Below are positions 33,628-42,350 of a DNA stretch of 53,357 nt, in pieces. The DNA is from DATGLG01 sp035294245 (GTDB lineage Bacteria > Pseudomonadota > Alphaproteobacteria > JACZXZ01), in assembly GCA_035294245.1 (NCBI GenBank), contig DATGLG010000036.1, positions 1-53,357 of the forward strand, read 5' to 3'. The position numbers and the translations under genes were made by a program. Position 1 is the stretch's first letter, and each line of letters opens with the position of its first letter. The notes below the pieces were generated by a model. It was not told the origin of the DNA. It searched no databases and saw only the letters and a program-made list of their open reading frames with translations.

Positions 33628-35124
33628 ATGGCAAAGCCGGCAGAAGTTCGGGGCAGTTCCTCAAGGCAACACGCGGATCGCATCATCCGCAATGCGGTGA
33701 TCATCGACGGCACCGGCGCCCCGCGCCGTCCGGGCGACATCGCCATCCTTGGCGCCAGCATCACAGGTCTCGGACAGCTCGACGGGTGGACGGCCGATGA
33801 GGAGATCGACGCTGCCGGCCGGGTCGCGTCTCCCGGCTTCATCGATCCTCATACCCATGACGACCGCCTGCTCCTGTCGGGCCCGGAGATGGCGGCCAAG
33901 GCGAGCCAGGGCGTGACCACCGTCGTCGTGGGCAATTGCGGCGTCAGCCTCGCACCTCTCGTATCGTCGTCGGTGCCGCCGCCCCTCGACCTCATCGGGG
34001 ATGGGAGCTGGTATCGCTTCAGCCGCTTCGCCGATTATGTCGAGGAGGTTTCTGCGAAGCCGGCCGCGCTCAACGCCGCCTGCCTCGTCGGCCATACGAC
34101 GCTGCGGGTGGCGACCATGGACCGCCTCGACCGACCGGCGCGTCCCGCCGAAATCGCGCGCATGCAGGCGCTTGCGGCCGAGAGCCTCGATGCCGGCGCC
34201 ATCGGGCTCTCGACGGGGCTCTATTACGCGCCGGCGATTGCAGCGCCGACGGAAGAGGTGATTGCGGTCGCCGAAGCCCTCGAGCCGCGCGGTGGCCTTT
34301 ACGTCACCCATATGCGCAACGAGGCGGAGCATGTGCTTGATTCGCTCGACGAGACTTTTCGTATCGGGCGCGAGGCGAAGGTTCCCGCAGTCATCTCCCA
34401 TCACAAGGTAATCGGCATGAGCTGTCACGGCCGGACCCGAGAGACTCTGGCGCGTATCGATGCCGCGATGAAGGTCCAGTCCTTGGGTCTCGATTGCTAT
34501 CCTTATGTCGCCTCTTCGACGGTGCTGCGGCTCGAGGCGGTGAAGCTCGCCTCCAAAGTGCTCATCACCTGGTCGAAAGCGCGCCCCGATCTCGCCGGGC
34601 AGGAGCTCGCGGCGATCGTCGAGACCCTCGGAGGGTCGGTCGAGGACGTCGTGGCGCAACTGCAGCCGGCGGGCGCCATCTACTTCACCATGAGCGAGGA
34701 CGATGTGCGCCGTGTCCTCGCCTATCCCCATACCATGATCGGCTCCGACGGCCTCCCCCATGACAGCCATCCCCATCCGCGGCTCTGGGGCACCTTCCCG
34801 CGGGTGCTCGGCCATTACGCCCGCGACGTCGGGCTTTTCCCGCTCGAGGAGGCCGTGCGCAAGATGACGAGCCTCACGGCCCGGCGTTTCGGCCTCAAAG
34901 GGCGCGGGGTACTGGCGCCGGGGGCCTATGCCGATATCACCATCTTCGATCCGGAGATGGTGATCGACACGGCGAGCTTCGAGAAGCCGGCCACTCCCGC
35001 CGCCGGCATCGCCCTCGTCATGGTCAACGGCAGCCCCGTCTGGCAAGACGGCGCCTCCACCGGCGCCCGGCCGGGGCGTCTGCTGAAACGCCAAGATCTT
35101 CAGGCCGAGAGCGCCCCGTCATGA
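33628..35124 (+). CDS. N-acyl-D-amino-acid deacylase / D-aminoacylase family amidohydrolase
   Basis: About 498 residues. Metal ligands lie in PGFIDPHTHDD (H75, H77) near the N-terminus, the family cysteine in VVVGNCGVSLAP (C104), histidines in VTHMRNEAEHV and ISHHKVIG, and the catalytic aspartate in MIGSDGLPHDSHPH. These are the D-aminoacylase subgroup of the amidohydrolase superfamily, which cleave N-acyl-D-amino acids. The ATG at 33628 follows GGGAAGG by about 6 bases; an ATG at 33610 is less well placed. It is followed 25 bases later by an aminotransferase, which could act on the released amino acid. That metabolic pairing is inferred. Confidence 0.87.
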   Translation: MAKPAEVRGSSSRQHADRIIRNAVIIDGTGAPRRPGDIAILGASITGLGQLDGWTADEEIDAAGRVASPGFIDPHTHDDRLLLSGPEMAAKASQGVTTVVVGNCGVSLAPLVSSSVPPPLDLIGDGSWYRFSRFADYVEEVSAKPAALNAACLVGHTTLRVATMDRLDRPARPAEIARMQALAAESLDAGAIGLSTGLYYAPAIAAPTEEVIAVAEALEPRGGLYVTHMRNEAEHVLDSLDETFRIGREAKVPAVISHHKVIGMSCHGRTRETLARIDAAMKVQSLGLDCYPYVASSTVLRLEAVKLASKVLITWSKARPDLAGQELAAIVETLGGSVEDVVAQLQPAGAIYFTMSEDDVRRVLAYPHTMIGSDGLPHDSHPHPRLWGTFPRVLGHYARDVGLFPLEEAVRKMTSLTARRFGLKGRGVLAPGAYADITIFDPEMVIDTASFEKPATPAAGIALVMVNGSPVWQDGASTGARPGRLLKRQDLQAESAPS

Positions 35125-35149
35125 TCGCAAGAAGGAGAGACGGAGCGCG

Positions 35150-36376
35150 GTGCGCGCGCCGCTCGCATCGGGTGCGCCCGACATGATCTACCGGACCAAC
35201 CCCGATTTGGGTGCGGTGGCGCCGCCGCCGATCGCCGAGGCGCGCGACTGGATTCGCGGCCGGCGCTTTCCCGCCGAGAAGCCGCTCCTCGATCTATCCC
35301 AGGCGGTGCCCAGCTATCCGCCGGCGGCGGAGCTTCAGGCTCATATCGCCACTTTGGCGCGACAGGCGGAGACCTCTGTTTATACCGACATCCTCGGCCT
35401 TCCCGCGCTGCGCACGAAGCTCGCCCGGCGGATGAGCGAGAATTATGGGGCTGCCATCGCCGCCGAGGCCGTCGGCATCACCGCGGGCTGCAACCAGGCC
35501 TTCTGCCTGGCGATCGCGGCGCTGGCGCGCGCCGGGGACGAGGTGCTGATGCCCGTTCCCTATTACTTCAATTATCAGATGTGGATGGAGATGCAGGGAC
35601 TCCGCCCCGTGCATCTGCCCTTCGACGAGGCGCAGGGCGGGTTGCCCGACCCGGACGCAGCGGCGCGGCTGATCACCCCGCGCACCCGCGCGATCGTGCT
35701 GGTGACGCCCAACAACCCGACCGGGGCCATCTATCCGCCGGCGCTGATCGGCGCCTTTCACGACCTCGCTCGACGCAAGGAGATTGCCCTCGTCCTCGAC
35801 GAGACCTATCGCGACTTTCGCGCCGAGGAAGCGCCGCCCCACGACCTCTTCCGCCGCGCGAATTGGACGGACGTGCTGGTGCAGCTCTACAGCTTCTCGA
35901 AGGTCTATAGCCTGACCGGCTACCGTGTCGGCTCGGTGATCGCGAGCCCGCGCTTTCTGGAGCAACTCGCCAAGATCATGGATTGCGTCGCCATCTGCGC
36001 GCCCCATATCGGCCAGGCCGCGGCGATCTTCGGGCTCGATCATCTGGATCGCTGGCAGCGCGAGAAATGCCGGCTGATGGAGGGGCGGCTCGCGGCGCTG
36101 CGCCGCATCTTCACGGACAACCGGCTGCGCTATCGCCTGGTCAGCTCGGGCGCCTATTTCGCCTATCTGCGCCATCCCTTCGATGGTGTGCCGGCAGCGC
36201 AGGTGGCGCGCCGCCTTGCCGACGAGGAGAACGTCCTGGCCCTGCCCGGAAGCATGTTCGGCCCCGGGCAGGACTCCTACCTTCGGCTCGCCTTTGCCAA
36301 TCTCGACGAGGAGGCGATGCCGGCGCTGCACCAGCGACTGCTCGCCAGCCAATGGCGGGCAAGCGGGGCGGCTTAG
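35150..36376 (+). CDS. Class I/II pyridoxal-phosphate aminotransferase
   Basis: 408 residues, fold-type I. PLP contacts are visible: N189 in TPNNPTG, D217 and Y220 in LVLDETYRDF, the Schiff-base lysine K251 in LYSFSKVYSLTGYRVG, and R259 close by. The early SYPPAAELQAHI and TSVYTDILGLPALR fit aspartate/aromatic-type aminotransferases. The start is taken as GTG at 35150, which has GAAGGAG 12 bases upstream; an ATG at 35183 (MIYRTNP) is the alternative. It follows the D-aminoacylase gene closely and is probably co-transcribed. Amino-donor specificity cannot be read from the sequence. Confidence 0.87.
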   Translation: MRAPLASGAPDMIYRTNPDLGAVAPPPIAEARDWIRGRRFPAEKPLLDLSQAVPSYPPAAELQAHIATLARQAETSVYTDILGLPALRTKLARRMSENYGAAIAAEAVGITAGCNQAFCLAIAALARAGDEVLMPVPYYFNYQMWMEMQGLRPVHLPFDEAQGGLPDPDAAARLITPRTRAIVLVTPNNPTGAIYPPALIGAFHDLARRKEIALVLDETYRDFRAEEAPPHDLFRRANWTDVLVQLYSFSKVYSLTGYRVGSVIASPRFLEQLAKIMDCVAICAPHIGQAAAIFGLDHLDRWQREKCRLMEGRLAALRRIFTDNRLRYRLVSSGAYFAYLRHPFDGVPAAQVARRLADEENVLALPGSMFGPGQDSYLRLAFANLDEEAMPALHQRLLASQWRASGAA

Positions 36377-36552
36377 AACAATTGGGCGAGCTGGGCTGCC
36401 GCATCCGGCATGGACAGGAGCACGGTTGCGGAAAGGATTGCGAGCACGCCGAGCAGGATGACGCCGGGCTCGGTGACGAGGTCGGCGAGGCGCTCGAGCT
36501 TGCGGATTGCCGAATCTTGCTGCGGTGCGATGTAACCGGTAAAGGCGCTCAT
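36373..36552 (-). CDS. Small single-pass membrane protein, unknown function
   Basis: 59 residues. A polar N-terminus (MSAFTGYIAPQQDSAIRKLE) is followed by a hydrophobic segment VTEPGVILLGVLAILSATVLLS (written here in overlap with its flanks) and a short tail ending AQLAQLF. An AGGAG ribosome site lies exactly 6 bases before the ATG at 36552, strong support that it is translated; longer in-frame starts lack one. Its stop overlaps the end of the convergent aminotransferase gene by 4 bases. No family was recognised. Confidence 0.6.
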   Translation of the reverse strand: MSAFTGYIAPQQDSAIRKLERLADLVTEPGVILLGVLAILSATVLLSMPDAAAQLAQLF

Positions 36553-36772
36553 CGTGATCTCCTGGATACTGAGGCGGTGCCCTTGCAAATCGGACACATT
36601 TTCTTGGCCTCTGGTATACCAGAGACCAAGATGAAATATTGCGCCGCAGCATGCCTTCGTCAAGGCGCGAGCCAGACTGGACACGCATAGCAGCCCGGCA
36701 TCGGCGGGAGGGTCGCTCGCACGGCAAATGACGGCCGGTCAAGCGGCCGAGATTACTGGAAGGGGGTGCGGC

Positions 36773-37402
36773 TTACGCCTTCGCGCTCGGCCGCGCCGAG
36801 ACCGCGGCGTGCCAGCGCTTGAGGTTTGTGTGGTCGTCGGGGATGCCGAGCTTCACCCAGCCGGCGAAGTCGACAGACGTCATCGCCGTGATATCGGCGA
36901 CGCTGAAGCGCGCGCCGGCAACGTACTCACACTCGGCGAGGCGTTGATCGAGCACCTGGAAGAATTGCTTCACCCGCGCCTTGCCGCGCTCGACCAGGGC
37001 GGGAATCTGCTCATAGCCCTGGGGCCCGGTGAGCGCATGGCCCTTGAAGCCGGGCGTGGAATTGCGGAAGGCCTCGGCGACCGCGTAGAAGCCCTCGAGC
37101 TCCATGCGATGGTCCCACATGGCAACCAGGGCGCGCTCCTTGGCGTCCCTGCCAAGCAGCGGCGGCGTGGGGTGCGTCTCCTCCAGATAGCGGCAAATGG
37201 CCGTGATCTCGCTGATCACGGTGCCGTCGTCGAGCTCGAGCACTGGCACGGTGCATTGGGGATTGACGGCGCGGAAGGATTCCGAGAACTGCTCCCCCCG
37301 GCGGAGGTCGATCTGCACCGTCGGAATCTCGATCCTTTTCTCGGCCATGAAGATGCGAAGACGGCGGGGACTCGGGGCCGGGCGATAATCGTAGAGCTTC
37401 AT
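36773..37402 (-). CDS. Glutathione S-transferase family protein
   Basis: About 209 residues. The N-terminal thioredoxin-like domain begins KLYDYRPAPSPRRLRIFMAE with the serine/arginine active-site region (SPRRLR) and the cis-proline motif QCTVPVLELDDG, then the glutathione gamma-glutamyl contact ISEITAICRYLEE. The alpha-helical C-terminal domain contains the FSVADITAMTSVDFA N-capping box. It conjugates or reduces substrates with glutathione. The ATG at 37402 follows GGAGGAG; an upstream in-frame start is rejected. A stand-alone gene, divergent from the chemoreceptor. Confidence 0.88.
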   Translation of the reverse strand: MKLYDYRPAPSPRRLRIFMAEKRIEIPTVQIDLRRGEQFSESFRAVNPQCTVPVLELDDGTVISEITAICRYLEETHPTPPLLGRDAKERALVAMWDHRMELEGFYAVAEAFRNSTPGFKGHALTGPQGYEQIPALVERGKARVKQFFQVLDQRLAECEYVAGARFSVADITAMTSVDFAGWVKLGIPDDHTNLKRWHAAVSARPSAKA

Positions 37403-37675
37403 CGGCGCGCTCCTCCGTGCGAGTGCAATCCCGAGCAAGAGGATAGTGCAAGCCCCGCGTGGAAGGAACGGCGGCGCCTGCGCGGGCCTTAAGGGCGGAT
37501 ATGCCGATCGCCGCGCCGCCGGAGCGGCTGTGGTTCACAAATTTTTAACGCGCCTCGGGTGTAGTGAGCTGCCCGTCCATAAGCCGGCGCGAGAGAAGCT
37601 GCGGCATTTGCGGTTTCGCGCCAAGCCGATCCGCGTGGAACCGGCGGGGACGGAAAGGAAATTGAGAGGAAAGGC

Positions 37676-39445
37676 ATGCTCGGTCGCCTGAAGATCACAG
37701 CGAAGGTCTATGCCGTCGTCGCGGCCGTGGCCCTTTGCACCCTTGCGGTCGGGGCGCTCGCGGTAGATGCGATGCGCACCTATCATGCCAAGTCCAATGA
37801 GCTTGCCCGCGCCTCCGAGCGCTCGACCATCGGCCAGCAGGTCAACTACTGGGTGGTGATGGTGGTGATGGACAGCCGCGGGGTCTACATGGCCCGCGAC
37901 GACAAGGAGGTGGAGAAATTCGGCAAGCCGCTCCTCGCCAATCTGGGGCGGCTGCCGGGGCTGATGGCGCGCTGGCGCGCGCTCATGCCGGAGGCGCGGC
38001 GGCACGAGCTCGACCAAGTCTCGGCCGATATCGACACCTACATCAAGTTCCGCACCGAGCTCGTCCGCCTCGGTCATACCGGGGGCGCGCCCGCGGCGCG
38101 CGTATGGGGCGACAATGACGCCAATCGCACCAATCGCCAGAACCTGAACAAGGAAATCGACGAGCTCGCCCGGGCCAACGATAAGGAGATTGCCGAGCTC
38201 ACGGCGGATCTCAACGCCTATTACCATCGCATGCTGATCATGCTGATCGCCTTCACGGCGATGGGCGTGATCATCGGTCTGGCGCTCGTGCCCTCGATCG
38301 CGCGGCGGCTGCTGGCGCAGCCGATTCTCCGGCTGACCGGCGCCATGAACGCGCTCGCTGCCGGCGACCACGGCATCGAGATTCCGGCGATCGCGCGGGC
38401 CGACGAGATCGGCGACATGGCGCGCGCCGTGCAAATCTTCAAGGACAATGCCATCGCGAAGGAGAAGCTGGAGCGCGAGGCGGCCGAGCACAAGACGCGC
38501 GAGGAGGAAGAGGCGACCCGGCGCCGGCACGCGGAGGAGGAGCGGCGCGCTCGTGAGGAAGCCGAGAAGGAGCGCCGCCATGCCGCGCAAGAGAGCCGGA
38601 CGCAGCGCCTCGCGGAGCTGACGCGCCGTTTCGAGCACGAGATCGCTGGCGTGATGCGCGAGGTCGACGCGGCGGCGGAGCGCATGCTGGCGACCTCGAG
38701 CACGCTTGCCGCGACGGCCGAGGAGACGAGCCGGCAAGTCGGGGTCGTGGCTGCCGCCTCCGAGGAAACCTCGACCAATGTCCACACCGTCGCCGCCGCC
38801 GCGGAGGAGCTTTCCTCCTCGATCGGCGAGATCGGCCGTCAGGTTTCGCAGTCCAGCAAGATCGCCGAGAAAGCCGTGGCGGAAGCCAATCGCACCAGCG
38901 AGACGGTCAAGAGTCTCGCCGAAGCGGGCGAGCGCATCGGCCAAGTCGTCGATCTCATCAACGACATCGCGGGGCAGACGAATCTGCTGGCCCTCAACGC
39001 CACCATCGAGGCGGCGCGCGCCGGCGAGGCCGGCAAGGGCTTCGCCGTCGTTGCCTCGGAGGTGAAGGCCCTGGCGACCCAGACGGCCAAGGCGACCGAG
39101 GAGATTGCGGCCCAGATCGCCGGGATGCAGCAGGTGACCGGCTCGACGGTCACGGCGATCGAAGGGATTCGCGGCATCATCGCCGAGATCAGCGAGATCG
39201 CTACAACGATCGCCGCCGCGATCGAGGAGCAGGGAGCTGCGACCCAGGAGATCGCCCGCAACGTTCAGCAGGCGGCGCGCGGCAGCCAGGAGGTCTCGAG
39301 CAACATCGCGGGCGTGAGCCGTGCGACCGGCGAGACCGGTGTCGCCTCGGCCGACGTCCGCAATGCCGCCGAGGCGCTGGACAAGCAGTCCGCAGCTCTA
39401 CGCAGCGAAGTCGACCGCTTCCTCAGGGACGTTCAGGCGGCGTAG
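37676..39445 (+). CDS. Methyl-accepting chemotaxis protein
   Basis: 589 residues. TM1 is about 9-31 (VAAVALCTLAVGALAV), then a helical periplasmic sensor of about 150 residues, and TM2 about 182-203 (MLIMLIAFTAMGVIIGLALV). HAMP follows at about 204-258, then a long acidic/basic coiled coil (KTREEEEATRRRHAEEE region) and the signalling domain with the conserved tip LNATIEAARAGEAGKGFAVV. No C-terminal methyltransferase-binding pentapeptide is visible; the protein ends RDVQAA. Ligand unknown. A GAGAGGAAAGG sequence precedes the ATG. No other che gene is adjacent. Confidence 0.92.
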   Translation: MLGRLKITAKVYAVVAAVALCTLAVGALAVDAMRTYHAKSNELARASERSTIGQQVNYWVVMVVMDSRGVYMARDDKEVEKFGKPLLANLGRLPGLMARWRALMPEARRHELDQVSADIDTYIKFRTELVRLGHTGGAPAARVWGDNDANRTNRQNLNKEIDELARANDKEIAELTADLNAYYHRMLIMLIAFTAMGVIIGLALVPSIARRLLAQPILRLTGAMNALAAGDHGIEIPAIARADEIGDMARAVQIFKDNAIAKEKLEREAAEHKTREEEEATRRRHAEEERRAREEAEKERRHAAQESRTQRLAELTRRFEHEIAGVMREVDAAAERMLATSSTLAATAEETSRQVGVVAAASEETSTNVHTVAAAAEELSSSIGEIGRQVSQSSKIAEKAVAEANRTSETVKSLAEAGERIGQVVDLINDIAGQTNLLALNATIEAARAGEAGKGFAVVASEVKALATQTAKATEEIAAQIAGMQQVTGSTVTAIEGIRGIIAEISEIATTIAAAIEEQGAATQEIARNVQQAARGSQEVSSNIAGVSRATGETGVASADVRNAAEALDKQSAALRSEVDRFLRDVQAA

Positions 39446-39587
39446 TCTCCGCCTTCGCCGCATTCCGGCTCGCCGATTTCCGGGTAATAAGGACCGCGCG
39501 AATCGCTTATGCCGCCATGGAAGGGTGCGGACAGGTAACGCGTCTGCTCACCTCACGCGACTCGGCCGCGCGACTCGGATCGCTTCC

Positions 39588-39815
39588 TCAGACGGCGCCC
39601 CAGCGCTGATGAGCCCAGCGCACCGGCACCTTGTTGTGCTTCGGCGCGTTCTCGTCGGCGAAGATTTTCTGGGTGACGGGAAGCGGTCCAAACGCATTAT
39701 AGATGCCGCTTTCCTGGCGCGCAGGCGTCTGATCAAGCCAGATCGCGTAGCCGGTCACGCCCAGCAGCCAAATCGCGGCGATGATGATCGAAGCCCTCAG
39801 GTCTTGCCTATGCAT
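39588..39815 (-). CDS. Small single-pass membrane protein, unknown function
   Basis: 75 residues. The N-terminus MHRQDLRAS leads into a membrane segment IIIAAIWLLGVTGYAIWL (about 10-27), followed by a polar tail with FGPLPVTQKIFADENAP and HQRWGAV. The GAAGG upstream of the ATG is close (2 bases), so the ribosome site is weak. The hydrophobic-then-polar layout and an absence of a competing frame support a real gene. No family was recognised. It is convergent with the chemoreceptor gene. Confidence 0.5.
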   Translation of the reverse strand: MHRQDLRASIIIAAIWLLGVTGYAIWLDQTPARQESGIYNAFGPLPVTQKIFADENAPKHNKVPVRWAHQRWGAV

Positions 39816-40123
39816 GGCCTTCGTCTCCCATCCGGCGGCGATGCCACTTTGGACGGTTCACAGCCATTACTCTAGCACCTTATCGGTTGAAGTTTAAGAT
39901 TCTGCTAAGGGTGATCGTTCCCGCAGCGATCACAAATTAACCATGTTCGCATCTGCGAGATGGTCCGCCGGACCGCCGATGGGTGGGTTCCGTCGTCCCC
40001 GGAGCTGACTTAAGATGATTCGCTCGATGTCGGCTTCCGCCTTGTGCGATCCGGGCTCCGCCATGGCCCTCTCTCCGCGAAAGCCGGGCAGCGAAGCGAA
40101 GAGCGGATCATGGAGGCTGCGCC
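39816..40123. promoter_or_regulatory. Intergenic region with a perfect inverted repeat, possible operator
   Basis: About 308 bases between a small minus-strand gene and the MFS gene. It carries GTGATCG-N9-CGATCAC (39911-39933), a perfect 7-base inverted repeat, and further on GGTCCG-C-CGGACC (39962-39974). The first lies about 100 bases upstream of the minus-strand gene and about 190 upstream of the MFS start, so it could control either. No T-run follows, so it is not a typical terminator. The MFS ribosome site GGAGG is at 40110-40114. Confidence 0.45.
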
Positions 40124-41365
40124 ATGCTCGGCTGGTTTGCCGAACTGACCACGACGGAGCGCAAGACTTTTTGGGCCTGCTTCGGCGGCTGGGCGCTCGA
40201 CGCCATGGACGTCCAGTTCTACAGCTTCACGATTCCGACGCTGATCGCGACCTGGGGATTGTCGCGCGGACAGGCGGGCCTGCTCGGCACCAGCACGCTC
40301 CTGATCTCCGCCCTGGGCGGCTGGCTTGCCGGATTGCTGGCCGACCGCGTCGGCCGGGTGCGGACCTTGCAGATCACCATTCTCTGGTACGCCGGCTTCA
40401 CCTTCCTCTCGGGGCTGACCCAGAATTTCGAGCAGCTTCTCGTCACCCGCGGGCTGATGGGCCTGGGCTTCGGCGGCGAGTGGGCGGCGGGTGCCGTGCT
40501 GATGGGCGAGATGATTCGCGCCGAGCATCGCGGCAAGGCCGTGGGCAGCGTGCAGAGCGGCTGGGCGATCGGCTGGGGCGTCTCCGCGATCCTCTACGGC
40601 ATCCTCTTCAACGTGCTGCCGGAGGCGACCGCCTGGCGCGTTCTCTTCATCGTCGGCGTTCTGCCCGCGGTGCTCGTCTTCTTCCTGCGAAAGCATGTGC
40701 CCGAGCCCGAGGTCTTCGCGGCGACCCAGTCCCGGATCGCGCAAGGAGCGGCGAAGCCGAGCCTGGGGGCGATCTTCTCGCCCGGGCTGCTTCGCACGAC
40801 GGTTCTCGCCTCGCTGCTCGCGACGGGCGCTCAGGGCGGCTACTACGCGATCACCAATTGGTTGCCGACTTATCTCAAGACGGTGCGCCATCTTTCGGTG
40901 CTTAACACGACCGGCTATCTCGTCGTGGTGATCATCGGCTCCTTCGTCGGCTATATTGTGGGCGCTTACCTCACGGACCGGCTGGGGCGGCGGAACTGCT
41001 TTTTCCTCTTCGCGATCTGCTGCTTCCTCATCGTCATCGCCTATACCTATCTGCCGATCAGCGACGCGGTGATGCTTGTGCTGGGCTTCCCGCTCGGCTT
41101 CTTCGTGTCGGGCATCTTCAGCGGCATGGGCGCCTTCTTCACCGAGCTGTTCCCGACGCAGATGCGGGGCTCGGGCCAGGGCTTCGCCTATAATTTCGGG
41201 CGCGGCGTCGGCGCGCTCTTCCCGAGCCTCGTCGGCTATCTCAGCCAGGCCATGCCGCTCGGCCAGGCCATCGGCATCTTCGCCGCCATCGCCTATGCCG
41301 TCCTCTTTCTCGCAGCCCTGCTTCTCCCGGAAACGCGCGGGAAGCAGCTTGCCGCCTATGGCTGA
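40124..41365 (+). CDS. MFS transporter, aromatic acid:H+ symporter-like
   Basis: 413 residues with twelve predicted membrane segments. Family patterns include GWALDAMDVQFYSF near TM1, LADRVGRVRTLQ after TM2 (the D-R-x-G-R loop), and RGLMGLGFGGEWAAGAVL around TM4, with the second-half loop LTDRLGRRNCF. These resemble the AAHS/metabolite:H+ symporter group that imports aromatic and other organic acids. Its gene overlaps the following LigI-like hydrolase by 8 bases, so the imported compound is probably that enzyme's substrate or precursor. Strong GGAGG ribosome site 8-9 bases before the ATG. Confidence 0.9.
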   Translation: MLGWFAELTTTERKTFWACFGGWALDAMDVQFYSFTIPTLIATWGLSRGQAGLLGTSTLLISALGGWLAGLLADRVGRVRTLQITILWYAGFTFLSGLTQNFEQLLVTRGLMGLGFGGEWAAGAVLMGEMIRAEHRGKAVGSVQSGWAIGWGVSAILYGILFNVLPEATAWRVLFIVGVLPAVLVFFLRKHVPEPEVFAATQSRIAQGAAKPSLGAIFSPGLLRTTVLASLLATGAQGGYYAITNWLPTYLKTVRHLSVLNTTGYLVVVIIGSFVGYIVGAYLTDRLGRRNCFFLFAICCFLIVIAYTYLPISDAVMLVLGFPLGFFVSGIFSGMGAFFTELFPTQMRGSGQGFAYNFGRGVGALFPSLVGYLSQAMPLGQAIGIFAAIAYAVLFLAALLLPETRGKQLAAYG

Positions 41366-42254
41366 GCGCGAGCTTCGCAAGGGCCCGCCGCCCGCCTGCC
41401 AAGGTCCCGATCTCGCGCCACGCCCGCCGCGCTTCGCCGTGCCGCGCGGCGCCGTCGACTGCCATGCGCATGTGATCGCGCCGCCAGAGCGCTTCCCCTA
41501 TGTGGCCGAGCGCAGCTACACGCCGCCCCCGGCGAGCCCGGAAGCCTACTTCGCCATGCACGACAGGCTTGGCATCGCCCGCGGCGTTCTTGTCCAAGTC
41601 AGCGTCCATGGCACCGACAACCGCTACATGGTCGAGGTGCTGCGCGCGCGTCCCCGGCGCCTGCGCGGCATCGCCGTGGTGGCGGCCGACGCCGCGAATG
41701 CGGCGCTCGAGGCGTTGCACGAGGCCGGCATACGCGGCGTCCGCCTCAATGTCCTTTTCGGCGGCGGCATCGGGCTCGAGGCGCTCGAGCCGCTGGCGCA
41801 GCGGATCAAGGAATTGGGCTGGCACATCCAGCTTCTCGTCGACGGCCCCGGCCTCGTCGCCCTGGCGCCGCGCCTTCTCGAGCTGCCCGTGCCCTTCGTG
41901 ATCGATCACATGGGCTACATGCCTGCCGCAGCGGGGGTCGCGCAGCCGGGGTTCCAGACACTGTTGCGGCTGCTGCGCGAGGGTGATTGCTGGGTCAAGC
42001 TGTCCGGCGCCAACCGCCTCTCGCGCGGCCCGATTCCCTATCGCGACACGGTTCCCTTCGCGCGAGCGCTCGTCGCGGCACGCCCCGAGCGGCTCGTCTG
42101 GGGCTCCGATTGGCCGCATGTGGCGATCGAGGGTCCGATGGTGAATGACGGCGATCTCCTTGATCTCTTCGCCGAGTGGGTGCCCGATGCGGCAACACGG
42201 CGGCTGATTCTCGTCGACAATCCCGCCAAGCTCTACGGCTTCCCCACCCTGTGA
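41358..42254 (+). CDS. Amidohydrolase, 2-pyrone-4,6-dicarboxylate hydrolase (LigI)-like
   Basis: About 298 residues, amidohydrolase_2 fold. The HxH motif lies in DCHAHVIAPPERFPY and the distal catalytic aspartate in VWGSDWPH. The stretch FPYVAERSYTPPPASPEAY resembles LigI, the lactonase that opens 2-pyrone-4,6-dicarboxylate in the protocatechuate 4,5-cleavage pathway, but related proteins act on other lactones. No other lig genes are visible. The ATG at 41358 overlaps the MFS stop by 8 bases, which explains why I reject a longer frame starting inside the MFS gene. Confidence 0.82.
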   Translation: MAERELRKGPPPACQGPDLAPRPPRFAVPRGAVDCHAHVIAPPERFPYVAERSYTPPPASPEAYFAMHDRLGIARGVLVQVSVHGTDNRYMVEVLRARPRRLRGIAVVAADAANAALEALHEAGIRGVRLNVLFGGGIGLEALEPLAQRIKELGWHIQLLVDGPGLVALAPRLLELPVPFVIDHMGYMPAAAGVAQPGFQTLLRLLREGDCWVKLSGANRLSRGPIPYRDTVPFARALVAARPERLVWGSDWPHVAIEGPMVNDGDLLDLFAEWVPDAATRRLILVDNPAKLYGFPTL

Positions 42255-42350
42255 ACCCTTGTCCGGCTTTCTTGAGGCCGTTAGGTTAGGCCGCGCATTC
42301 GTGAGAAGCGCCGGCGCTCGCAAGCGCCGCTATATGGAGAGGGAGGGAAT

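Noticed and set aside
37535..38944. Minus-strand open frame opposite the chemoreceptor
   Set aside because: No recognisable domain, basic/leucine-rich composition, and the plus-strand chemoreceptor is certain.
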